This document shows positions 22,986-34,296 of a stretch of DNA of 64,000 nt, one piece after another. The notes beneath the pieces are model-generated. The model was given only the letters and a program-made list of their open reading frames with translations. It did not search any database and was not told where the DNA came from. The position numbers and the translations under genes were made by a program. Position 1 is the stretch's first letter, and the number at the start of each line of letters is the position of its first letter. Location: assembly GCA_963924555.1 (NCBI GenBank), contig OZ004595.1, positions 5,078,599 through 5,142,598 on the forward strand. Reading direction: 5' to 3'. The DNA comes from Crambe crambe. Taxonomy: Eukaryota > Porifera > Demospongiae > Poecilosclerida > Crambeidae.

Positions 22986-23509
22986 CTAGCTACTTCAGTA
23001 ATTCTGTCTACTGTGAAATTGAAGAAATCATTTGAAACTGGCTGCATAATATTGTCAGGATCAGTTAGCTATTAAACTATACCATGGATTTTATCAAATA
23101 ATTATGTTCAATTAATATGGCCGCTCTGCCATATCCCAATTAGTTACAGGTTTCACTGTATGCTTTTAATGTACTTTAAAGAAACTTTTGTCATACATTC
23201 ATATCAGTGATAATATCTTCCCTTGGTTTGGTAGCTAAAGAGAAATCAGTACAGCTTTCATTGTGCACATTTCGCTTGGTATCATGTAGCTTCACTACAT
23301 GCAGTCTATATAGGATTGCAATGCCTGCATGCTACAGAGTTGATATGTAGTTATGCAGTGGAACCTCCAATAAAAGGATACTCTGAAAGAGGACAAACTT
23401 CTCAACAATAAAAGAGACATTCTAAAAGTACCTTTATACATAATCTCCAAAAGAGGACGACCTCTCCACAAAGGACAAAAAGCAGGGTACCAAGTAAGTC
23501 CTTCATGTT
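22986..23509. other. Non-coding stretch with a Tigger-like repeat fragment
   Basis: From 23355 the sequence CAGTGGAACCTCCAATAAAA resembles the terminal repeat of pogo/Tigger elements, and similar strings occur near 53430 and 63305. The short ORF over this region continues from pseudogene J into the repeat and is not a gene. Confidence 0.4.
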
Positions 23510-24599
23510 GGTGTTTCCTTGTAACATCCTTGGAATGTGTCCATGAAGACATAAAGAGTCCGATAGTGCAATTGAGGCACTTTTGAAAGCAGTGAGAAGG
23601 GTACACACAAAGAAGAACCAGTGGCAAGAAGTTGAAGATGAATGACATCACAATAGCAGGAATAGCATAAGGAATGTGTTATTTACTGTAAGAAGTCATG
23701 GAGCCATCAATGAATAAATAATCACTCCTATCTTTATTACCACTTTCATTATAATAACTAGGACTCAATGTCAGTATATCAAATGAAACATTCATTATCT
23801 TCACATAGGACAGGATGAAAAATGTGGCAAAAGCATTCACCAGTGACTCTCTGATATTCCACTTTCTCCTGAATGTGGAGCAGCATCTGTACACTGGAAA
23901 CCACAGTCTGGAAAAGACTATGTAACGGTCGTGCAGTCTAACTAGACAATATGTGATTGATATCAAGGATATACTGCAACTGCATAGTCCAGAGAAATGG
24001 TTTGGAGGATAGACATGTCAGGATGCAAGCAAAGCTTACATACACCACACAAGAAGTCAAGATTCCATACAGAATAAAATGATATCATTAAGTGAAATTT
24101 CATATCATAATGATGTAGTGCATTAAAAAAAATCTGGGTGGACAACATTTGGCTAACAGTAACATACATGACCATAGGGCCAGAATTAACTGATACTCTC
24201 AGCACAATTGTTAGTATGTAAAATGCAGTCAGTGGTAGATATGCTACAGCAATATACTTCAACCAGTTATACTTGTAGTCCTTACACTCCACACAAGCTA
24301 AGTCATACGAGTACACAGATGGAGCATGTTCTGCTATACACTCACCATACATTAGACCAATCCTGTTGAAGGATCCACACACTTCTTCATTCAGTTCAGA
24401 TGTGAATCTTCGATGGTACTGCTCAAAATGATTTTTGTCGTGCAAGAGTTTCACTGTTGCATTCTACAATCCCATCAAGGTCACTCCCACACTCACAATT
24501 AATTGTTAGACATCTCATCCATGGAGGCCAGTCCACATAATTATTTGTTTAACTTGCTATGGTAGCACTTTGTACCATTATAAGCAATTTTCTATTCAT
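23510..24599 (-). pseudogene. Pseudogene J of the multi-membrane family
   Basis: The sequence starts at an ATG near 24599 and has a shortened leader. The ectodomain has lost the segment between the VQCNSK-type motif and the loop before the SELNEEVCGSF block, and CGEC has become YGEC. Frame changes occur near 23965 (TM4) and 23650-23680 (TM6). The gene stops abruptly near 23510 in the GCYKET motif; everything from TM7 on is missing. The TM2-TM3 segment is of the B type, which again shows shuffled variable segments. Confidence 0.82.
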
Positions 24600-25251
24600 G
24601 TTTTTCATGGAACAGATCAATGCCGAGTTCTCTATAGCTATTTAGTTAAGGAACACATTTAATATGAAACTTAGTGTTCTTGTGGCTATAACTACATTCA
24701 AAAATAGCTTGCATTCGATCTATTACGTGGTTTTTTGTTGTCTAATTTTGCTAATGACAGATTTTTGTTGAGTGTGCATGTATGTATGAGTCTATCTTTG
24801 GAATTGAAGATAACAGAATGATGTCAAATGCAAGAATCCCGGTGACTAGAATCCTTAAATCATGTAATCCCTGGATCTTAGCTGTCCCCTTCGGTGGGAT
24901 ATTGCATTGATCATCCATCAATCAAATATAGACCACACCATAGTGATAAGAACTATCTATAAAAATGTTTGATACACACAAGATCATAAATTTTAGAAGC
25001 CTGCAGCTTATTCAATGTGGATTTGACTGATTATTGTAAACATGCTCTCAGACTTCTTATTGACATATTATAATAGCCAACAGGAATATCATAGTAGATA
25101 ACTCCATTACAAGTTGAATTGAAACTGGCCAGTTATGAGTTATGAATTACAACACCTGCAAGTTATAAAGATAACACAGCTAACTTTTTCTGCATTTTTA
25201 AACTTTAATTTTAGAAGCCTGCAGTTTATTCAATGTGGAATTTGACAGATA
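24600..25251. other. Non-coding stretch upstream of J
   Basis: No gene is seen. A block at about 25100-25165 is repeated directly at about 26605-26665, bracketing the palindrome and Crypton fragment. Another short direct duplication pairs about 24985-25040 with 25205-25245. Confidence 0.45.
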
Positions 25252-25404
25252 TAGTTAGACACCGAACTCGCGAGACCGAGGGATCTACGGTCTATAGAAA
25301 CCCGAGGCCCTTGGGCTGTAGTGACCCGAGCGCAGCGAGGGCGCTACCAAGGGCCTGAGGGTTTCTATAGACCGTAGATCCCGTTGGTCGAGGTATCTAA
25401 CTAA
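25252..25404. repeat. Palindromic element with GTTAGAC ends
   Basis: A near-perfect palindrome of about 150 bp runs from GTTAGACACC to its complement. It contains GGGATCTACGGTCTAT on each side and a GCGCAGCGAGGGCGC centre. The same palindrome forms one end of the 455-bp elements at 40763-41216, 55884-56336 and 56570-57018. Confidence 0.85.
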
Positions 25405-25457
25405 TTTAGAAAATAGCATATACATGTATATCAACCTTTTCAAAAAATTTTCAAGCA

Positions 25458-26245
25458 ATGCTGCGCTTCTATGACAAGGAAAAGAGAGATATTACGGATG
25501 AACTCGATAGCCCCTCCCTCTTCTGCGGCAACCCTGCCTGCCTCGGCGAACCCTGGTGCAGTGCTTGGGGCATATGTAAGGACATAGCAGTTGAACCAAA
25601 AAATAGTGCCGCTGCAATGGAGGAGGAGGAAGTTAGTGGTGTTGAACAAGAATATACCAGCTTATTCTTGGAACTCAGCCAACAGCTAGAATCCAGTTCC
25701 ACCCCTCTGAACTCAGCCCCGCCCAAGCTTCTTCTTTGGCCAGTTCCACCCTTCTACAACCCAGTACCAGCTCAATTGTCAGCTCCATTCATTTTCCAGT
25801 TAAGAATGAGCCATCCAGTTCCTCCACCAAGTCTATACCAGTTGTGGTATACAAGAAAACCTCTTGGACATAACACATTGATGAAAACCATCTCAGGTTA
25901 TGTACAGCTGCTGAGATAGAAGGATTTAAGACTAATCATTCATTGCGTGCCACAACAGCAACAAGACTATATCAGCATGGAGTAGATGAGCAGCTTGTGA
26001 TGGAAAGGACTTGTCACAGGAGTATTGAAGGGGTTAGAAGCTACAAGAGAACTTCAGTTGAGCAGCAGGAAGTACTATCAGACATTCTTAATAACAAAGA
26101 TAAAATGCCTAAATTGTGCAATTTTGAAGTTATCGCTAATCAAGAAAACAACTCAGTAGCAGCCTATTTTCCACACCAACAGGAACATCTTTCCTCTCAG
26201 CTTGCTACATGCAGTACAAATATTCAGACAAACACAAAAAAATAG
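25458..26245 (+). pseudogene. Crypton-type tyrosine recombinase, C-terminal fragment
   Basis: The first frame (25458-25919) ends with YTRKPLGHNTLMKTIS. After a one-base shift near 25893 the sequence continues as LCTAAEIEGFKTNHSLRATT, then the recombinase signature TCHRS and the likely nucleophile Tyr in GVRSYKR. NHSLR supplies the HxxR box. This matches the DUF3504/Crypton-derived recombinase family related to the ZMYM and KCTD1 domestications. In those proteins the second box usually reads TGHRS; Cys replaces Gly here. The N-terminal part of the recombinase is not recognisable, and the upstream acidic region could be unrelated. Confidence 0.75.
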
Positions 26246-26685
26246 TTTACCAGGAACATTTATCTTCAACTCTTCATCTGTTACATTCAATATTAATACT
26301 AAAGACTAGCTTGCCAGAAACATTATCTTCAAACTCCAACTCTTGTTCATCTTTATTAGCTTGATATAAACACCAAAGGCCAAAATAATATTGAATTACT
26401 ATGACAACGCTATGCCCTGAGAGGCAGGGCACTATATATAGATGCCCTATGCCCTGAGAGGCAGGGCATCTATATGTAGTGCCCTCCTTTGAGTCACTAC
26501 TGGATATAGTGCCCTGCAAGTGACCAATCAGATTGTTCAATTCTACCTAGCTATTTTCTAAGCTCTCAGAGAAAAATAAAGACATGTCACAGGCAACAGT
26601 GATATCACTCCATTACAAGTTGAATTTGAAACTGGCCAGTTATGAATTACAACAGCTGCAAGCATCAAAAATGGAAGATAATATA
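26246..26685. other. Non-coding stretch with a palindrome
   Basis: A GCCCT-rich palindrome lies at about 26405-26500 (TGCCCTGAGAGGCAGGGCA occurs twice). The block at about 26605-26665 repeats 25100-25165. No gene is seen. Confidence 0.5.
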
Positions 26686-26894
26686 TCAGAGAGTGCGGTA
26701 GCACTCTCTAAGTAGGGATGGCAGGTCAAAGTCCATAGGACAGTATAAACTAAAAACTCTTCTTTCTCTTCTACCCTTACTCTACAGGTTCTCAGAAGGC
26801 TACAGTGAATTATTATATCTACAAAGAAGAGAGGAGAATGTTCAAAAGCCAAAAATTCATTCGCCAACATAAGAAAAAAACGAGTTCTAAAATT
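26686..26894 (+). mobile_element. Solo Helitron 5'-end element
   Basis: The sequence begins TCAGAGAGTGCGG within a terminal hairpin (AGAGAGTGC / GCACTCTCT), followed by the AAGTAGGGATGGC box. It is nearly identical to the first two units of the tandem array at 28546-29710. Similarity stops at about 26894, where unrelated sequence encoding a zinc-binding exon begins on the other strand. Confidence 0.8.
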
Positions 26895-27173
26895 ATTGGT
26901 GTTGGTGGCTGTGCATTGTGGAATGATGCAGTGATATATCATTTTGCTCTTCCAACGTGGGACATAATCATCTTTATTTATATTTCTTTTTATATTTCTT
27001 TCACATGGCTTGCAGACACAACTTGCCTCATCCACATCCTCCTCTAACTGAACGAGCTTCTCTTTAATGGAGGTACTCCATGAAGATGGATGGGAATAAT
27101 AGTTGGACTCTTGTTTACAGAGAGAACATGGACCACAAGGATGTTGAGGGTGGCGAGGATGAACTTTAGACAT
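26895..27173 (-). CDS. Exon of an unrecognised Cys-rich (zinc-binding?) protein, partial
   Basis: An ATG at 27173 opens about 93 codons of plausible coding sequence. Pairs of Cys occur as CGPCSLC, CVCKPC and CIIPQC around a Trp/Pro-rich core (HPSSWS, YVPRWKSK), a pattern that suggests metal binding. The open frame continues into the Helitron 5'-end repeat at 26894, so the natural end is unknown; a splice site or a truncation may lie at the junction. I do not recognise the family. It may be a captured gene fragment. Confidence 0.5.
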
Positions 27174-27616
27174 GATGACTAATTTGGGAATAAAATGGTT
27201 TTAATGTTCTCATATTGCTCAATAAATGAAGCATGCATAACTACTTGTATAATACTTTTGCAGTTACAGTTTTTGGATATTTGGTGCATCTATCATTAAG
27301 CTACTTAGTGAAGGGGGTAACTAATACTGTTCTGCTTGCGGAATGATTTGTGCCAAAAGTCTACAGACCTACATGCTTACCTTACAGTTGTGGTTAATTG
27401 CTTCCTACACGGAAATTAATGAATATTTCAAACACGATGGGATAGAACACTTCTTCCTTGTTATTTATGCAGCTGCACTTGTAACTAACCGCTTTTTTGC
27501 GGCCTGTGTACAATTTTATATGTAGCTAACATTTATTGATAAATTCGCGGAATTAAAAAGTGCTTCGAAATAGGAAATGTATTATTCCAATGTCACTTCC
27601 GGTCGGGTGGCTACGC
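27174..27616. other. Non-coding stretch upstream of the zinc-binding exon
   Basis: AT-rich sequence without a recognisable gene or repeat. It ends where the 0.9-kb repeat array begins. Confidence 0.4.
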
Positions 27617-28545
27617 GACTGAACTTACTGGCTATAGTCATCAAAATTCTGCTTTGGCCATCTGTTAGAGCGGCACCTAGAGGCTGATCTTTTGCTATTA
27701 GTTTTGACTAAAGCGCTACTTCATAAATCAGTGATATCGATAGCACTCGGCTAATCTTTCTACGCCATTTTGAAGCGCACGTCAATAGGGGGCGGAGCGT
27801 ATGGGCGGGGCCACGTATAAGTCCACATGTGGCTACAGTGCAGCCTAATCAGTTCAGTTTAGGTCTTCAGTTTAATCGTTTAGCTAGCTATTTATTCTTA
27901 TCTGATGATCTTCCTGACACTCCTTTCTGCATTGCAGTACAGCCTATAGTAGTATTATAGCCAGTACTTGGCTGTAGTGTAGTCAGCTCACTTTACCATG
28001 CCATGCATTTACATTGCTGTTGCTGTAAAGTTTTATATTAAATAATAGACAAAACTTAAATAGCTAAATAAATTCTTCCAGAGACTGTGTATGTGCCTAC
28101 AAAAGAAATGTAGAGCTGGCTTTGTATAGACTATAGTACTGTACTGTGGCCTCATGTCAAATAATTATTAATAATCACTGTATACTCTCAGTTCAAGTGA
28201 CGATCAATACTGCCACCCTCAATTCTTTACTTACACAAACTTACTTTCAACTTCAAGCACTAAAAAAAAAGGATAGAAACAAGTGAGCGCAAAAAATTTC
28301 TTCTAAATAAAAAGTTAAGTAGGGATAGCCTAAAATCTAACTGGGCTGTATAATGTACTGCAGCCTCGTATGAAAACAATCCCTACTACTTTTACAACGG
28401 CCCATAGCTAGCTGTAGGCAGTGGATGTAAATGTAGGGATTGTTTTCATACGAGGCTGTAGTACATTATACAGCCCAGTTAGATTTTAGGCTATCCCTAC
28501 TTAACTTTTTATTTAGAAGAAATTTTTTGCGCTCACTTGTAATAA
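27617..28545. repeat. First unit of the 0.9-kb tandem repeat
   Basis: The unit begins at CTTACTGGCTATAGTCATCA and ends with the hairpin at 28279-28540. It lacks the (AAT)n/ATCGACG leader of the later units and is more diverged from them. It is separated from the other units by the Helitron 5'-end array at 28546-29710. Confidence 0.85.
28279..28540. mobile_element. Foldback hairpin 1, GTAGGGAT family
   Basis: Arms of about 108 bp are nearly perfect complements around a loop of about 45 bases. Outer ends read ACAAGTGAGCG / CGCTCACTTGT. Each arm has AAGTAGGGATAGCC on the outer side and CAATCCCTAC at the loop, giving four boxes in alternating orientation. The right end abuts AATAA and then the TC of the next Helitron 5'-end unit. 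Confidence 0.9.
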
Positions 28546-29710
28546 TCAGAGAGTGCGGTAGCACTCTCTAAGTAGGGATGGCAGGTCAAAGTCCATAGGA
28601 CAGTATAAACAAAAAACTCTTCTTTCTCTTCTACCCTTACTCTACAGGTTCTCAGAAGGCTACAGTGAATTATTATATCTACAAAGAAGAGAGGAGAATG
28701 TTCAAAAGCCAAAAATTCATTCGCCAACATAAGAAAAAAACGAGTTCTAAAATTGACTTTTCGTTCTTTTTCTTTATCAGAGAGTGCGGTAGCACTCTCT
28801 AAGTAGGGATGGCAGGTCAAAGTCCATAGGACAGTATAAACTAAAAACTCTTCTTTCTCTTCTACCCTTACTCTACAGGTTCTCAGAAGGCTACAGTGAA
28901 TTATTATATCTACAAAGAAGAGAGGAGAATGTTCAAAAGCCAAAAATTCATTCGCCAACATAAGAAAAAAACGAGTTCTAAAATTGACTTTTCGTTCTTT
29001 TTCTTTATAATAATCAGAGAGTGCGCTAGCACTCTCTAAGTAGGGATGGCGGGTCAAAGGTCATAAGACTGTATAAACTAAAAACTCTTCTTTCTCTTCT
29101 ACCCTTGCTCTACAGGTTCTCAGAAGGCTACAGTGAGATACTACTTCTACAAAGAAGAGAGGAGAGTGTTCAAAAACCAAAAATTCATTCGCTAACATAA
29201 GAAAAAAACGAGTTCTAAAATTGACTTTTGTTCATTTTCTTTATAATAATCAGAGAGTGCGCTAGCACTCTCTAAGTAGGGATGGCGGGTCAAAGGTCAT
29301 AAGACTGTATAAACTAAAAACTCTTCTTTCTCTTCTACCCTTGCTCTACAGGTTCTCAGAAGGCTACAGTGAGATACTACTTCTACAAAGAAGAGAGGAG
29401 AGTGTTCAAAAACCAAAAATTCATTCGCTAACATAAGAAAAAAACGAGTTCTAAAATTGACTTTTGTTCATTTTCTTTATCAGAGAGTGCGCTAGCACTC
29501 TCTAAGTAGGGATGGCGGGTCAAAGGTCATAAGACTGTATAAACTAAAAACTCTTCTTTCTCTTCTACCCTTGCTCTACAGGTTCTCAGAAGGCTACAGT
29601 GAGATACTACTTCTACAAAGAAGAGAGGAGAGTGTTCAAAAACCAAAAATTCATTCGCTAACATAAGAAAAAAACGAGTTCTAAAATTGACTTTTGTTCT
29701 GTTTCTTTAT
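28546..29710 (+). mobile_element. Tandem array of five Helitron 5'-end units
   Basis: Unit starts (TC) are at 28546, 28777, 29014, 29250 and 29480; units are 230-237 bp and end in TTCTTTAT, with or without an extra AATAA. Each begins with a hairpin formed by AGAGAGTGC and GCACTCTCT, then TAAGTAGGGATGGC. Units 1-2 share GTGCGGTAGCAC and other differences, while units 3-5 share GTGCGCTAGCAC, so there are two subtypes. The repeated open frames in the array follow from the repeat and are not a gene. Confidence 0.88.
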
Positions 29711-30335
29711 AATAATAATAATAATAATAATAATAAGGATAATAAATATAAGATCGACGCCCCGACTTACTGGCTATAGTCATCAAAATTCTGCTTTGGC
29801 CATCTGTTAGAGCGGCACCTAGAGGCTGATCTTTTGCTCTTAGTTTTGACTAAGGCTCTACTTCACTATTCGATAGCACTCGGCACTAGCTAATCTTTCT
29901 ACGCCATTTTGAAGCGCACGTCGTTAGGGGGCGGGGCTTATGGGCGGAGCCACGTAAGCTTAGCTAGGTCTTCAGTACAGTTTAATCGTTTATTCTTATC
30001 TGATGATGTTTAATACAGTCACTCCTTGCTGAACTTATAGTAGTGTTATAGCCAGTACTTGGCTGTAGTGTAGTCAGCTCACTTCACCATGCCATGCACA
30101 TGTCATTTAGCTACATTGCTGTTGCTGTAAAGTAAATAATAGACAAAACTTAAATAGCTAAACAAATTCTTCAACCAGAGACTGTGTATGTACCTACAAA
30201 ATAAAGAGATACTCATGTCAAATTAATAATCACTGCATGCATACTCTCAGTTGAAGTGACAGTCAATACTGCTACTCAATTCTTTACATACACAAACTTA
30301 CATTCAACTTCAAGCACTATGAAAAAAGGATAGAA

Positions 30336-30600
30336 ACAAGTAAGCGCAAAAAATTTCTTCTAAATAAAAAGGTTAAGTAGGGATAGCTTAAAATCTAGCT
30401 GGGCTATAATATAATGTACTGCAGCCTCGTATGAAAATAATCCCTACTTTTACAACTGCCATAGCTAGTATAGGTAGTGGATGTAAATGTAGGGATTGTT
30501 TTCATACGAGGCTGCAGTACATTATATTATAGCCCAGCTAGATTTTAAGCTATCCCTACTTAACCTTTTTATTTAGAAGAAATTTTTTGCGCTTACTTGT
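30336..30600. mobile_element. Foldback hairpin 2 in the 0.9-kb array
   Basis: Ends are ACAAGTAAGCGC and its complement. The outer box is AAGTAGGGATAGC. The loop boxes are AATCCCTAC and GTAGGGATT. Arms are almost exactly complementary. Confidence 0.9.
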
Positions 30601-31256
30601 AATAATAATAATAATAATAATAAGGATAATAAATATAAGATCGACGCCCCGACTTACTGGCTATAGTCATCAAAATTCTACTTTGGCCATCTGTTAGAGC
30701 GGCACCTAGAGGCTGATCTTTTGCTCTTAGTTTTGACTAAGGCTCTACTTCACTATTCGATAGCACTCGGCACTAGCTAATCTTTCTACGCCATTTTGAA
30801 GCGCACGTCGTTAGGGGGCGGGGCTTATGGGCGGAGCCACGTAAGCTTCTTAAGCTAGCTAAGCTCGGCTATAGGTCTTCAGTTTAATCGCTATTTATTC
30901 TTATCTGATGATGTTACAGTCACTCCTTGCTGAATTACAGTACAGATGCTCATCTTATAGTAGTGTTTATAGCTAGTACTTGGCTGTAGTGTAGTCAGCT
31001 CACTTCACCATGCCATGCACATGTCATTTACATTGCTGTTGCTGTAAAGTAAATAATAGACAAAACTTAAATAGCTAAACAAATTCTTCAACCATGCAGA
31101 GACTGTGTAGCTATGTACCTACAAAAGAAAGAGATACTCATGTCAAATTAATAATCACTGCATACTCTCAGTTGAAGTGACAGTCAATACTGCCACTCAA
31201 TTCTTTACATACACAAACTTATATTCAACTTCAAGCACTATGAAAAAAGGATAGAA

Positions 31257-31519
31257 ACAAGTAAGCGCAAAAAATTTCTTCTAAATAAAAAGATTAAGTA
31301 GGGATAGCTTAAAATCTAGCTGGGCTATATAATGTACTGCAGCCTTGTATGAAAATAATCCCTACTTTTACAACTGCCATAGCTAGCTATAGGTAGTGGA
31401 TATAAATGTAGGGATTATTTTCATACAAGGCTGCAGTACATTATATTATAGCCCAGCTAGATTTTAAGCTATCCCTACTTAATCTTTTTATTTAGAAGAA
31501 ATTTTTTGCGCTTACTTGT
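31257..31519. mobile_element. Foldback hairpin 3 in the 0.9-kb array
   Basis: The layout matches hairpin 2. Paired changes appear on both arms (CCTTGTATG with CATACAAGG in place of CCTCGTATG with CATACGAGG), so complementarity is kept where the sequence has changed. Confidence 0.9.
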
Positions 31520-32112
31520 AATAATAATAATAATAATAATAAGGATAATAAATATAAGATCAACGCCCCGACTTACTGGCTATAGTCATCAAAATTCTGC
31601 TTTGGCCATCTGTTAGAGCGGCACCTAGAGGCTGATCTTTTGCTATTAATTTTGACTAAGGCTCTACTTCACTATTCGATAGCACTCGGCACTAACTAAT
31701 TCTTTCTACGCCATTTTGAAGCGCACGTCGGTAGGGGGCGGGGTTATGGGCGGAGCCACGTAAGCTTCTTAAGTTTAGCTAGCTAAGCTTAGCTAGGTCT
31801 TCAGTTTAATCGTTTAGCTAGCTATTTATTCTTATCTGATGATGTTCCAGTCACTCCTTGCTGAATTACAGTAATTATAGTAGTATTATATAGCCAATAC
31901 TTGGCTGTAGTGTAGCTAGTCACCATGCTCATTTAGATATTAAATAGCTAACAGACAAAACTGAATAGCTAAACAAATTCTTCAACCAGTGACCCTACAA
32001 AAGAAAAAGATAAGGTTTATGTAGAGCTGGCTTTGTACTGTACTGTAGCTTCATCACTGCATACTCTCAGTTGAAGTGACGGTCAATGCAAGCACTAAGA
32101 AAAAGGATGGAA

Positions 32113-32378
32113 ACAAGTGAGCACAAAAAATTTCTTCTAAATAAAAGGTTAAGTAGGGATAGCCTAAAATCTAGCTGGGCTATATAATATACTGCAGCCT
32201 AGCTCATATGAAAACAATCCCTACTTTTACAACTGCCGTAGCTAGCTATAGGTAGTGGATGTAAATGTAGGGATTGTTTTCATATGAGCTAGGCTGCAGT
32301 ATATTATATAGCCCAGCTAGATTTTAGGCTATCCCTACTTAACCTTTTATTTAGAAGAAATTTTTTGTGCTCACTTGT
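32113..32378. mobile_element. Foldback hairpin 4 in the 0.9-kb array
   Basis: The layout matches hairpin 2. A six-base difference (TAGCTC before ATATGAAAAC) is mirrored in the opposite arm (GTTTTCATATGAGCTA), again as a paired change. Confidence 0.9.
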
Positions 32379-33000
32379 AATAATAATAATAATAAGGATA
32401 ATAAATATAAGATCGACGCCCCGACTTACTGGCTATAGTCATCATAATTCTGCTTTGGCCATCTGTTAGAGCGGCACCTAGAGGCTGATCTTTTGCTCTT
32501 AGTTTTGACTAAGGCTCTACTTCACTATTCGATAGCACTCGGCACTAGCTAATCTTTCTACGCCATTTTGAAGCGCACGTCGTTAGGGGGCGGGACTTAT
32601 GGGCGGAGCCACGTATGCTAAGCTCGGCTAGGTCTTCAGTTTAATCGCTATTTATTCTTATCTGATGATGTTACAGTCACTCCTTGCTGAATTACAGTAC
32701 AGATGCTCATCTTATAGTAGTGTTTATAGCCAGTACTTGGCTGTAGTGTAGTCAGCTCACTTCACCATGCCATGCACATGTCATTTACATTGCTGTTGCT
32801 GTAAAGTAAATAATAGACAAAACTTAAATAGCTAAACAAATTCTTCAACCATGCAGAGACTGTGTATGTACCTACAAAAGAAAGAGATACTCATGTCAAA
32901 TTAATAATCACTGCATACTCTCAGTTGAAGTGACAGTCAATACTGCCACTCAATTCTTTACATACACAAACTTATATTCAACTATGAAAAAAGGATAGAA

Positions 33001-33266
33001 ACAAGTAAGCACAAAAAATTTCTTCTAAATAAAAAGGTTAAGTAGGGATAGCTTAAAATCTAGCTGGGCTATAATATAATGTACTGCAGCCTTGTATGAA
33101 AATAATCCCTACTTTTACAACTGCCATAGCTAGCTATAGGTAGTGGATATAAATGTAGGGATTATTTTCATACAAGGCTGCAGTACATTATATTATAGCC
33201 CAGCTAGATTTTAAGCTATCCCTACTTAACCTTTTTATTTAGAAGAAATTTTTTGTGCTTACTTGT
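33001..33266. mobile_element. Foldback hairpin 5 in the 0.9-kb array
   Basis: The layout matches hairpin 3 and it shares the CCTTGTATG/CATACAAGG pair. Confidence 0.9.
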
Positions 33267-33829
33267 AATAATAATAATAAGGATAATAATAATAATAAGA
33301 TCGACGTACCGACTTACTGGCTATAGTCATCAAAATTCTGCTTTGGCCATCTGTTAGAGCGGCACCTAGAGGCTGATCTTTTGCTATTAGTTTTGACTAA
33401 GGCTCTACTTCACTATTCGATAGCACTCGGAACACAGCTGCTAATCTTTCTACGCCATTTTGAAGGGGGCGGGGCTTATGGGCGGAGCCACGTAAGCTTA
33501 AGTTTAGCTATAGCCAAGGTCTTCATTCATTATCTGATGATGTTCCAGTCACTCCTTGCTGAATTACAGTACAGATGCTCATCCTATAGTAGCATTATAG
33601 CCAGTACTTGGCTGTAGTGTAGTCAGCTCACTTCACCATGCCGTGTACATATCATTTACATTGCTGTTGCTGTAAAGTTTTACATCAACAAAACTTAAAT
33701 AGCTAAACAAATTCTTCAACCAGAGACACTGTATGTACCTACAAAAGAGGTTTATGTAGAGCTGGCTTTGTATAGTACTGTACTGTAGCCTCCCTCATTC
33801 AACTTCAAGCACTAAGAAAAAGGATAGAA

Positions 33830-33921
33830 ACAAGTGAGCGTAAAAAATAAAAAGGTTAAGTAGGGATAGCCTAAAATCTAGCTGGGCTATCTATAATGTG
33901 CTGCAGCCTCGTATGAAAAAA
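33830..33921. repeat. Half hairpin at the end of the array
   Basis: Only the left arm is present, with one internal deletion of the AAATTTCTTCT segment. The array is truncated here and unrelated sequence follows. Confidence 0.8.
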
Positions 33922-33930
33922 ATCTTCGCG

Positions 33931-34296
33931 ATATTACCAAATAAAAGGGGTGGGGCAATTAATAGCAGTTCTCCTCATATAACACCTGCACAGGATGTGG
34001 CCATTTGATGGCATCCACTATTATGATCACTACACCAAATGCATAAACTCCCCATACTCCTCCCTCAAGCAAGACATACGTACCATCTCAATAATTATTT
34101 CAGTGATCACATATGTAACAATTAGCTAATGCTGTTCACTTTTTTAAATGTTCACTCCTTTCAGTACTCCATTACACTGCAGATGATCATCCTTCAAACT
34201 CTCCTCCCTGAACAGAATGAAATACTGATCATTAGTTCAATCAAGGAAGCCTTTAGTGTCTATCAATTTTCATAATCACAAAGAAAAAGAATGCAA
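33931..34296. other. Non-coding stretch
   Basis: No gene or repeat is recognised between the truncated array and the long hairpin. Confidence 0.4.

Larger units (their letters stand above)
29711..33930. repeat. Five further 0.9-kb tandem units, each with a hairpin
   Basis: Units begin in (AAT)n followed by AAGGATAATAAATATAAGAT and the CGACGCCCCGACTTACTGG block, near 29711, 30601, 31520, 32379 and 33267. They are about 890, 919, 859 and 888 bp long, and the last is cut off near 33930. Each contains a GC-box-like GGGGGCGGGGCTTATGGGCGG about 200 bp in, and each of the four complete units ends in a palindrome of about 265 bp. There is no conserved reading frame; the ORF at 33381-33617 is not shared by the other units. 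Confidence 0.9.

Noticed and set aside
25469-25726. Minus-strand ORF opposite the Crypton region
   Set aside because: It is antisense to the better supported plus-strand recombinase frame and has no recognisable domain.
28533-29057. Repetitive 174-codon ORF on the minus strand
   Set aside because: It is created by tandem Helitron 5'-end units of near 3n length; it has no domain and the other units break it.
33381-33617. 78-codon ORF in the last 0.9-kb unit
   Set aside because: The frame is not conserved in the other units.
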